DNA of 64,000 bases. Source: Saccharina japonica. Taxonomy: Eukaryota; Sar; Phaeophyceae; Laminariales; Laminariaceae. Under the pieces are notes generated by a model. That model searched no databases. It was not told the DNA's origin and saw only the letters and a list, made by a program, of their open reading frames with translations. The DNA is taken from contig MEHQ01003470.1 in the NCBI GenBank assembly GCA_008828725.1, positions 369,128 through 433,127 of the forward strand, written 5' to 3'. The position numbers and the translations under genes are program-made. Shown here piece by piece: positions 22,801 to 34,800 of the stretch; the first letter of the stretch is position 1; each line of letters begins with the position of its first letter.

Positions 22801-25800
22801 TATGATATATACGAGCACGAGCGCGAGTACGTACGTAGCTGGTACGTATACGAGGAACGCACGAATGCGGCCTGCTGTGTTCCCCCTTTTCAGCTTGCGA
22901 CACCCCCGGGGATTTCAAGTCGACCACAATCAATCCCGACTAAGGGAAGCCTTTCGACATGGGTACTGTAGATACGTACAACCAGTAAAAAACGCCACTA
23001 AAAACTTGCAGTAAAGCCGAGGGCGTCCCGAAAAGTATTTTTTCGACACCTTACTATCTAAAATGGTCAGGATGGAAAATCAATAAGAGCACTGCTGTGA
23101 TCGCTGGACGATTTATAACAAAACAAGTTTTTCTTCTGAATTTTTTCCAAAAACCAATGACTTGGTTTTGAAGACCCCCCCCCCTGAGCCTCGGAGGGGG
23201 GGTCTTTAAAACCAAGTAATTGGTTTTTGGAAAATTTCAGAAAAAAAGTTGAAAAAAGTTGTTTTGTGCTAAATCGTCCAGGGATCACAGTGCTCCAATT
23301 GTTTTTCATTCTGACCATTTTAGATAGTTAGGTGTCGACAAAATACTTTTCGGACGCCCCTGGTAAAGCGCACAAAATAGAGCGGGATGCGCGCCCCTTT
23401 CACTCGTTGGGGATGAACTCCATATCGTATTGCCATATTGTACACTGTCTGTATATACAGTACAGGACACCTAATGAGAAACATGCTATTAATAATAAGA
23501 AAGCCAGGGTGATACTTCGTACCAGGTATATATTTAGTAGGACAACAGGAGATTCGGGAGTCGTTATCTTGAAAATAGTGTAAAAAGCACCCTCTGTCAA
23601 ATAAGAAATCCAGCCTGGACCAGATTTCCTGTTTATTATTATTAATAGGTGTCTTGTACTGTATAGACAGCTAGTACAACCCCCCGAAGATACAGTAAAA
23701 CGCACTAAATAGAGCGGGACGGCGAACGCGCGCGTGCATTATATCTTTGGGGGTGACCTCCATCTCGTGTTGCCATATCGTATAACGCAGTAGTGGTGTA
23801 TCCATTTTAAGGCGATTCGGTTTAAGGTTTCAGCGGTTTAAGGTCATAAAAGACATAAAGCCAGGTAAATCGGCTTGTCACCAGAAACTAACTACTTGGA
23901 ATTAAGCATATTAATAGGATCGTATTTTCAGCAAGTAGCAACAATAATGACCACACATATCAGAGATAAGACCGCGTTTTTTTTTAGCTTGTCACACAAG
24001 TATATACACCACTGGCTTTATAACACTCTGTCCCGAAACATAATCACCTTTTTTACTTCAATATTCAATTAAAACGGTGCTTATATTTCGGTGGAGAGTG
24101 GTATATACAAAATAGTAAAAAAAAAAGACACGAAAAACACGAAAAACACAGCAGTACAAAACGCAAACAAAACAGAAGCGGGACGGCGGCCGACGCAACG
24201 CTTGCACGTGCTCACTCGTTGGGGATGAACTCCATCTCGTCTTGCCACTCCAGGCAGGGGTGCCGGCACCCTCGCACCTTGAGCACTCCGGTCCCTCTGT
24301 CTTTCATCGTCGGCCGCACCAAGGACACGGGCGCGAGGGCCGCAACGTGGGCGAAGGACACCAGGACGTCCAGTTCGCTCACCTGCAGTAGAGCACGGAT
24401 GACGGCCAGGAGGGGCAAGGTTAAAAAAAATGGGAGCATGTCTCTCAATGGGAGTCTTAGGCAGTAGGCACTTCGAGGGAAAACTTTCGTTAAGCACTCC
24501 CTTGTTGGGGGCAACTGCGTACTACAAGGCACGTACGCACTACAAGGCACGTACGTACGCACGTATATAGGAATAATGGAACTACAGTAACTATTGCCTC
24601 AGAAGGCAAAAACTACCCATTGCCTCAGAAGGCAAAACTAACCATTGCCTCAGAAGACAAAAATTAACAATTGCCTCAGAAGGCAAACACTAACTATTGC
24701 CTCAGAAGGCAAAAACTAGCTGCAACCCCTACCTACCGTGGGATGTTTGGGCTATACAAACATATAGAAATCAGACCCAAAAAATGGCGTGTAAACATAG
24801 GGGGGATACGTGATTTTGGGGTCCAACGTGGGTTCTTCATACTACAATAGCCCACCCGTGAGCGAGAACGGACGACGGCCAGAAGGGGAGAAGTTCATTA
24901 ACCCCTTTGAGGCCGCGATATAGCGACTCAACAATGATGATGTTTGGTGCCATCCCTCGCCTACGAGCACCATGCGCCCAGCACAGCAGTAGTACAGGTT
25001 GGCCATCTTGCGGCCGTGAGCTGTATGTAACCCTCCTTGCATAAACGACTCGGACACTAACCACTGTGTGTGATAACATCCCCCAATCACGCAGTGGCCG
25101 TTATAACCACTGATGTAACCGTCATTTTTTTTCCGTCAACTTTTCCCTCTGAAGTCCCGAGGGGAAAAATCGTCAAGCACTCACTTGTTGGGGGCAAAAC
25201 CTAGACGGTTATGATACATCAGTGGGAAGCTATGGCAGGGCGTTCAATGGAAAAAATCGTCAAGCACTCACAGGTTGGGGGGAAACTACGTGCGTATTAC
25301 AGTAGTAATTATTAATAACTTGGATGGTGTTTAGGTACCGCTGCGTAGTGAGAAAGCCTCACCAGAACGGCGGCTAGAGATTACAAGGTCAAATTAAGGG
25401 AGCTATACAATGGGAAATCTCGTAGAAATTTTGTTACTCCCTTCTTTATAACTGCACCCCGTGTTTCCCGCACCCCGTGTTTCGGGGGAAAACATCACAC
25501 CACAGCTCGGACAGGTCATGATCTGTATGATCTAGATAATCGATTCCCACCTCATGATCTACAAGCAGTGGACCTTTCAAGGCAGATCTATTCCCGCGAT
25601 CTTGTATGATTTATAGCTCATGTGGCCGGGTGGGAGCCGTATAATCCGCATGATCTACGATGCGAGTGCATGTTTTTTCTAGGCATGGCTTTGTCTATGA
25701 GCTTTGAAGATCCCGCACAAGCTCTCACGACGGTACGTGGGGGTCTACTGTAGATGATCTAGATCGTGGTCTGTCTGTAGATGATCTATCATAGATCATG

Positions 25801-28800
25801 ATCTGTTCGCTATAGATCATGAAATACGTGCCACTACATACGCAGAGCGGATAGTGTTGCAGTCCCAAGAGGGTTGAAGGAGCAGCCCCTGCAATGGGAG
25901 ATTCCGACACCGCCTTATTAACCCTTATAGTACTGGAGTCCCGTTTTGGGGACACATTACTTAGAATTAGAGGGGTTTGTCCCCAAAATGAGACTGCAGT
26001 CCTAAAAGGGTTAAGAGCCGCACCCTCGTTTGAGGGGGAAAATAATCCAAAGGTTAGATTATACCGCTCTGTCCCAAAATATAGGGACAATTTAATTGAA
26101 TATTAACATAAACAAATCCTTGTATTTAAGGACACAGTTGTAATAGCTTTGGGAGTGCCATGTGGGTTAACGGAGCAGGCCCTCCAATGGGAAATTACGA
26201 AAATTCGTACACCCCCTCAAGACTACTCCTGTTACTACTGCAAAAGTTATCCTACACTAATCCCAAGTGTTTCCCCTCTAAAAGCGTGTGTAAGGGGTTA
26301 ATAATTGCAACCCATTTTTTGCGGAACAATCTATTAATACGTACACTTCGTATAAATATAAAAAACGAAAAAACGAAAGCAATGAGTTGGGTACATTTTC
26401 GATACTACCGTTGAAAAAAAAACTAAATAAAAAATCCTCAGCATGGTGACGAAAAAAGGAGTTGGACATATTTTCGGTACGTACTGCTTTGGCAAAAAAA
26501 AAAAAAAAAAAAACTCACGAGGGAGCTGGCCGACTCCACGAGGGGGAGGTACGTCGCGGCCGTTTCAACTGCCTTCTCGACAAGGCCTGCCTGCTTCTCC
26601 TCGTACTCCAGCCTGGCCTCTCTGTATCGAACTCCCAGCTCCTTCAGCTCGGGCGTGGTGAAGTGCACCCCGTTCTTGAGCACCGCAAGGGTTTCCACGC
26701 GTTTCTTGCGGCTTTTTAGTTCCTGGGGGCAGAGGTCAAGCGAGAAGGCGCGATGGGTCAGGGCAGAGGGCGGTGGGCGGAGGGGGGAGGAGGGGAGGGG
26801 GCGGGCGTACTAATTTATTGCTTGCCTTACGTATTAATTTGAGCATTGACCAAGCATCCCTTTCGAGACGGGGCAGAGAGAGGGGGGGAGGGGGTTAGGG
26901 GTATTGACGTGTTTGGGCGCAAGCCCGAGTTGACACGTTGGCCGCTTAAAAAAAAAAAACACACCCACAAACCTTTTACATATATATAACATTACTGCAA
27001 AAATGACTTAACACTATTTTCAAGTAGTTCGGCACCGAAAACGTGGGTGCAGCAATGAAGCCCCACACTATTTTCAAGTGCTTTGACCCCAAAAGCCGTG
27101 GGTGCGGTCCCACCGGGGCAACGAACTACTTTGCCCCTCTGGCCCGTAACAAAATCAACGTTTGGGCACTGATATGCTTACACACCGGGGATTATATTTC
27201 CGGTCAGACCCGTACAAAGCTACGTGTACTTCGTAGATATATATATTTAAAAAAAATAAAAAACAACAGCTGTGAGCTCGAGGATTTCGTCGAAGCTCAT
27301 CTTTGCTAGCTGAGTGTAATACTTCGATCGCGCGTACTTACGGATTTTATATATGTCCTCATGTAGGATGTACATCCCGTATGAGGGGGACACAATCTGA
27401 GGCTGTAGAATTCAGGAAGTGTGTGTCTATTCGTGGGGGGAGAAATAATTAAAATTAAATTAAAATTAAAATTAAACAGTCTAAAATAAACGTACCAGGT
27501 ATACTATAGTGTTCCGACGAGTTGACGTGATATATATACAACAGCAGTATGGAGGTCGGCAGGACGCCACCCTATTCTCCACATGCTCCCCTCCTTCATG
27601 CGCCCCAAGTCCATCTTTACTACGAAGGGACATACGTATGTAACGTTGGGGCAGTCATGTCAAGAGGGATACTCGGATACCCTACATATTATGGGGGGAA
27701 CATGTGTGGTACGTATGTAGTCAGAACCAAAATATGGTTCATAAACATGAGGGGATATGTTGTTTGTTTGTTCTATCGTGGGTTCTGATTACTACATATG
27801 CCCCCTCCCCCCCCCCCCAATACAGTGTAGTAGTGTCTGACGCCACTGCGTGCTGATGCCAGCGAGGGCAGCGAGCTCTGCTCCTTACGTGGAAACACAG
27901 GCTAGTGCGTATAATAAATGTCATGGCTACCGGCAAGCACACACACGACTATTACAGCGGAGCATAGTAATCAGAACCAAAATGTGGCCGTGTAACCATA
28001 CGGGGATACATGGGTTTTTGGGTCCATCGTGGGGTCTGATTATATACACTTCTTACTACATAGGCCCACCCGGAATATCGGGGGGGCTAATGTAGTAATC
28101 AGAACCATATATGGTGTGAAAACGTACGGGTCATTCGATGTATTACTATAGCTGCTGTCGTTTTATACCACCTAAAAAGGAAGTTTAGGCACTGCTGTTT
28201 ACGGTAAAGCTCAAGTATATACCGGTACGTACGTAGAACAAACGAAACAAATAATAATAGAAAACGATGCGCTCGTGTGCTCAAGGGTGGGGAGCCTTCA
28301 TCAGCCTGATCAGTTGTCTTACGGTAAAAAGCTGAACAAAACAAAACAAAACGAAACAAACAAACAAGCAAGCAAACACAAAAAATAAACGAACAAACAA
28401 AATAAAAAACGAGGTACAGCAGTAATACTCGCCTGCTCGAGGTTAGCCTTGATCAGCCTGAAGAAGAACCCCCGCTGCTTGTCCTCATCGAGGAGACATT
28501 TTGCCTGCGATCGAGGAGGGGAAGGCGGAAAAAAATCCCATCAGAAATGGCGGGTGATAAGATAATACCGTATCACACGGGTGATAAGATAACACACCTA
28601 CCGTATTACACGGGTGATAAGATCATACACAGGTATCACACGGGTGATAAGAAAACACACAGGTATCACACGGGTGGTAAGATAACTCACCTACCGTACC
28701 ACACGGGTGATGAGATAACCCACCTACCGTATCACCCGGGTGATAAGATCATACACAGGTATCACACGGGTGATAACATAATACCGTATCACACGGGTGA

Positions 28801-31800
28801 TAAGATAACAACGTATCACACTGATGACAATATAACACACAGGCATCACACGGGTGATAAGATAACGCGCACTCTGAGGTGAGGTGAATTTTCCGAGTCT
28901 ACAAACACACTAGTGTAATTTCTCCAAAACAAGGAGAGGAACAAAAACACTAATACATAGAAGAACGCGTGCTAACCTTGTCGCCGAAGTCGCACCAGCC
29001 GTCCCTAGCCTCCTCATGCAGCTCGTCCACCTCTCCCTTTATCCCGTCCATCTCTTCCCTCAGTTCCCCCAGCTCGGGGCTGTAGGAGGGGTTCACCACT
29101 AGGTCGGGTAACGCCTCCAAATCTAGAACATGCTCCACCAGCTGTAGAGAAGAGCAGGGGTGGGTGGGTGAGCGGGTGGGTGGGTGGGTGGGTGGGTGGG
29201 AGGGAGGTGAAGAGAGAGTTAGCGGGAGCGGGATACATTATTCCTTACTAAGACGCCTACGAGATTTATCTTTCCCGGCACAAACTCGACAACGAATCAT
29301 ATTAGCAATAAAGGACGAGACAAGACAGGGAAAGTACCCTCAATCATTGTTTCGGACAATGACAAACACAGCAATCCTCCCGCCTCCCTTCTTCCCGCAT
29401 CGTTCTTTCTTTCCCTCTTTCCGTCCTTCTTTCCTTCCTTCCGTCCTCTCTGCCCTGCTCCCTTCCTTTCTGTTTCCTTCCTTCCCCTCTCCCTTTCTCC
29501 CCTTTGCTCCTCCCTCCTTCCCTCCCTCTCTCCCTCCCTCCCTCCCCCCTTTCCTTCCTTCCCACCTGCTGGAACAAGGCGAACCCGTCCGAAAGCTTCT
29601 TGAAACCCGCCACAAACTTGTCCTTGATCAGCGCCTCCACGCTCTCGTCTCCTCCCCCCTCCCCGTCGTTGTGGCCCTCCAGGGTTTCCACGAAGGACTT
29701 CACGGAGCGCGAAAAAACGTAGAGCTTGAACACCTGCGAATACAGCAGTGTGACCGATGCGATTGTGAAGAGTGTTAACCGTGCTAATTCGTACGGAGTG
29801 CATCTTGGTGAGAGCGAGAAGCTGGAAACCCTTCCGTTTTGCATTGATCGATTGCTTGATTTAATTGGTTGATTAATCGACTGATTGATTGATTGATGGA
29901 TTTTGTGGTTAATGTGTTTATTAGTTGATTGGTTGATGGATTGATTTTGTGGTTAATGTGTTTATTAGTTGATTGATTGATGGATTAATTTTAATGTATT
30001 GATCGGTTTCCAAGATTGGTTTGTTAATTGATTTGACAGATTGATTGGCCGGTTAACCGGTCGAGTTATTGATTGAATTATTGACTGATTGAGTAGTTGA
30101 TTGATTGATTTACCGATCGATTGACTGGTCGATTCATAATACAGATGGTTCCATTCAATAATTTACGACACACCGATACGTCGGCAGCTGGTGTTATTAA
30201 CACGCTGCTTCGTTCACGGTTAAAACGCCAAACAAAAATGGAGCATCGCAGTAGTGGATAAACCCCACTACAATTTTCTGCGGCCGACCCCAGAAAACCA
30301 TTCCCAGGGAGTTGCTTGGTATACGAGGGATTTCTGGTGGTGCCTTTCAGGAGGGTGAATGGTTGAATTTGTTTTTTACTATTACGGCAATCAGAACCAA
30401 ATATCGTGTGAAAACATAGGGGATGTACCTGATTTTAGGGTCTTTCGTAGGTTCTGATTACTACATTATATGTTCCTTCCCTCACACCAAAAACAAGCAA
30501 AAACGATGGTTGACCACACCACACTTTTCGTTATTTTTGTTTCTTCAGCAGTTGGGTCCCAGATAGTTTAACGCTAATAACCAACACCAGCGACCCGTTG
30601 TGAGTTGTCAACGGTCATCTGCTCACACCAGCGAAGCGTTATCAACTTTCAACGGGCGCCTGCTCATTGCCCCCGTTAAGCTACAGCAGCGAGGCGGTGT
30701 CAGCTGTCAACGGTAATCGGCTGACACCAGCGAAGCGATATCAACTTTCAACGGTCATGTGTTCACTACCCCAGTTAACGTACACCGGCGAATCGTTATC
30801 AGCTGGCAACGGTCATCTGCTCACTCCAAAGAAACGTTCTCAGTTTTCAACGGCCATCTGCTCATGAACCTCGTTATCTTACACCAGCGAAGAGTGATCA
30901 GCTGCCAACGGTCACCTGCTCAATACCCCCATTTGCCTACACCAACGAAGCGTTTTCCGCTGCCAACGGCCATCTGGTCACGCCATTACCTGTCAACGGT
31001 CATTTGCTCACACCAGCGAAGTGTTACATTCTTTCAACGGCCATCTGCTCAACAACTCCCGCTAACCTCACCCACAGCAGAGTTGACACACAACGCCTCC
31101 AGCTGGAACACCTACCTCCATGAGGCCAGCCTTCTTCCGCTGCATCTTGGTTTTCAAGGCGTCCAAGTCGGGGCACGCCTTCAGGGGACCGTCTTGCAAC
31201 GACCCCCTCAGTCCCGCCTCCTCCATGAAGAAACCCACCATGTCGTGCCGCCGCTCGATCTCCTCCTACAGCAAGAAACCCCACCCGATGCCGACAGGGG
31301 AAGAGGCGCGGGGGCAGGGGGGGGGGGCAGTAGCGTTTACGACTTGGCTCGGTCCAGCGTCGATAAAATTGTGCGTAGTCCACACTATCGTAACTCTTCA
31401 TTTCATCAACCATCCTCATTCAGAGAAATTTCCATTGCGGTCGTGGTCAGGGTTTGAGGGTTAGGTGTATTTCAACCATTTTGTCTATACAGCCCTCGGG
31501 AGGGGGGGGGGGGTACTCATTAGCCGCATGTCATGCATGGCCGTAGTCTTGTGACCATAGACCTTCGCTTCTCTTCATTGCCGGGACGTATATAGCACGT
31601 CGGGTTTTGACCGGCCAGGCAGATATTGACTGCTTGCACGAAGCGCGAAGCGCCGTGAGATGTTGGGCGAGTCGCCTGAAGGGTGAGCTGCATCTTACTA
31701 AGAACCGCTTGTGAGGCGGACTTGCATAAGGATGACAGCCCTCGGGGGGGGGGGGGGGGGGGTGTACTCATGTCGTGCACGGCCGTAGTCATATGACCAT

Positions 31801-34800
31801 AGACCCTCGCATCCCTACAATGCCGGGACGGAGCGCGCTGGGTTTTCACCAACCAGGCAGACATTGCTTGCACCAAGCGCGAACGCCGTGAGGTATTGGG
31901 CGAGTCGCATGGAGGGTGAGCTGCATCCTGCTAAGAACCGCCTTGCTGAGGCGGACTTTCGTCATATGGATGACAGCTTCAATGAGTTAATTTAATTTCT
32001 GGTGTGGCCACTTCCGGAGACAGCAATGGGTTTTACTATGTAACTGCCTCGCGGACGCCTTACCATATTAACACTACGTGAAACGACCATTCCCCTTGTG
32101 CGGAACAAAGGTTCTCCACCCCGCACAAATGATCTACTCGACCGCCAGCTTTGGTGACCGCCAAAAAAAATGAAAAAAAAAAACGGCACCCTGGTTGTCT
32201 AGCTCACGCAGCGAGTGGCGTGTTTTACAGCGTCGTTGCCAACCGACGCCAACCCAACCTATAAATATAATATATTTATATGACGGAGGGGGGTGGGGGG
32301 GTACTTATGTCGTGCACGGCCGTAGTCGTATGACCATAGACCCTCGCATCCCTACAATGCCGGGACGGAGCGCGTTGGGTTTTCAACAACTTGGGGGGGG
32401 GGTACTCATGTCATGCAGGGCCGTAGTCGCGTGACCATAGACCCTCTCATCCCTACAATGCCGGGACGGAGCACGAGGGGGGGGGGGTGGTGTACTCATG
32501 TCATGCAGGGCCGTAGTCGCGTGACCATAGACCCTCGCATCCCTACAATGCCGGGACGGAGCACGTCAGGTTTTGGCCGACCAGGCAGACATTGCTTGCA
32601 CCAAGCGCAAAGCGCCGTGAGGTATTGGGCGAGTCACATGAAGGGTGAGCTGCCCTCAACCACAGCCCTCGGGGAGGGGGGGCAGGTACTGTCCCATACC
32701 TTACACGTTACCTTAACTATTGGTGTCAATGTTGTTACGTATCATATACATATACCAGTATACCTGGTAGGTCACGAGTCGTAAGAAAACGCAAGGTCCG
32801 TACTACAACGCAACGGAACGCAACGGACTGCTGAACCATACCGAAACGTAACAACAAGCGACGTAAGGTTGTGTACATAGGTCACATAACGCAACGTGGC
32901 GTAAGGTGGCGTACGTTGTTTACGTGCGGCAGAGCGAGCGCGGATACTTCACAAAACTACAAGCACCCAATAAAAGACACCGACGACTACTCAAAAGTTT
33001 GGGGGAATCTCACGTCGTTCTTGTGAAGTGGCAACCACCAGGGACGCCGCTCATGTTCTGTCCACGGCTGACCATGTATCTCCGTTTGGCTGTGGCGCAA
33101 AACAGTATATGACACCTACCCATACGTCAACATTCCTACGAAAAGCACCCCTTTGCTGCCATACGCGAAACACTACGGAGGCGTGACGGGTAAGGGCACC
33201 CCCCCCCTCGTCGCCGACCCTCATTGCAGTTTCCACCGTCACCCCCGCCACCGAAAAACACCACCGCAAGCGTAACTCCTTTGCCACGGCCCACCTTGTC
33301 CGTGAGAGGTTGCCTTAGCCAGCGACCGAGCAAGCGGCTCCCCATCTTCGTTTTGCACCTGTCACGGCCATGGAAGGCGTTTTTATGTGAGCGGTGGGGG
33401 TTGTGGGTTGCCGTGGCAAGCGTCCGAGCAAGCGGCTATGGAGGCCGTTGCGGAGGTGAGTAATGGAGGCGTTATGACGGTTTCATGCCAAGACCTTGTG
33501 AAGGCCTTGTAGAGGCGTTCTGAAGAAGGCGTGCAGACGGTTTCGTGGTGGCGGTTGTGGAGACCTTATGGAGGCGTGGTGGGGGCGTGGTGGAAGCGTT
33601 ATGAAGGCGATAAGAAAGCGTTACGAAGGTGGTGTAATGGCGATTATGAAGATATGTGAAGCCATGATGACACCGCTATGAACGGGGTCTGAAGGTGTTC
33701 ACGAGGGAGCTATTAAGGCATCATGAAAGGCATTATGAAGGCGACATAACGGCGCTATGGAGGCGTTATGAAGGCGCTACGAAGGCGCGGTGGGGGTTGT
33801 GATCGCGAGCCGCGGCAGCGGTAGTACGCAGGCATTGGTATCCGTTAATGGCTTGTCCGTATCGAACTGCTACTGCTACTGCTGCTACTGCTACTGCTGC
33901 TGCTACTGCTACTGCTACTGCTACTGCTACTGCTACTGCTACTGCTACTGCTACTGCTACTACTACGACTGCTACTACTACTACTACTACTACTACTCGA
34001 ACTACTGCTGCTACTCAGAGTGTTGCCGTATAGGGAGTGGACCCAAACCGAACCCAAACCCAACCCAATCCATTCTATCGCACCCCAACCCAACCCAACA
34101 AAATGAGTATGTTATCATCCCGCGTTGGTGGGAGAACCCAAAGTTACTAGATATGCTTTTTGACAATGACCGGCGGGGGGGGCAGAGCCTCCAAGCGCGG
34201 AGCACGCACGCACCTGTTGAGGACGTTGTACAAGCTCCCGTACTGGTGTGGGTTGGAGGGGTCGGGCAGGAGCATCACGGCGGAGGCGGCGGCGCTGTCG
34301 AGGCGGAGGTGTTTCTCCAGCGTCCCCTGGGTGAGCGTGTAGGCCGCCTCTGATCCTTCCTGGCCGCCGCCGTCATCGTCCTCATCGTCGTCATCGCCAC
34401 CCTTGCCCTTCGATCGGTCGATCAGGGCAGCCTGTTTTCCGATTTTTTTTTTAACAAAACAAATGCTTGAGTTTCATTTTCATCATTCCGCCTCAACTGA
34501 AGAAACAAAACAAAAGCAAAACAAAACAAAAGGCTAACAAACAAAAACAAACACAACGCAACACAGCCCGCCCCCTTCACATCAACCCTCTCGGCTTGGT
34601 CATAGTATAGCGACACCAACCAATGGTATATACGAAAGGGGGTTTTCACGTTATGGAAGCGTGCATGCAGCCTGCGGCAGACGCATGCTACGGTAGCCTG
34701 CATACAGGTGCACCATGCTTTTTCTGAGGGTAGTTAGTCACTTAACCCTTTTAGAACTGCAGTCCCGTTTTGGGGACATATTACTTAGAATTAGTGTGGG

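Noticed and set aside
23590-23705. Continuation of a - strand frame into MSH2-like FIPNE peptide at 23400
   Set aside because: It is one of the decayed duplicated junctions; the upstream part of the frame shows no MutS similarity and the true exon is at 24216-24382.
28260-28335. Possible extra MSH2 exon ([12 protein letters not shown] on the - strand)
   Set aside because: The flanking exons join perfectly without it and the peptide has no counterpart in MSH2.
28547-28872. Regular hairpin repeats that resemble a CRISPR array
   Set aside because: Linkers between repeats are themselves repeated, not unique spacers, and the locus is an intron of a eukaryotic gene.
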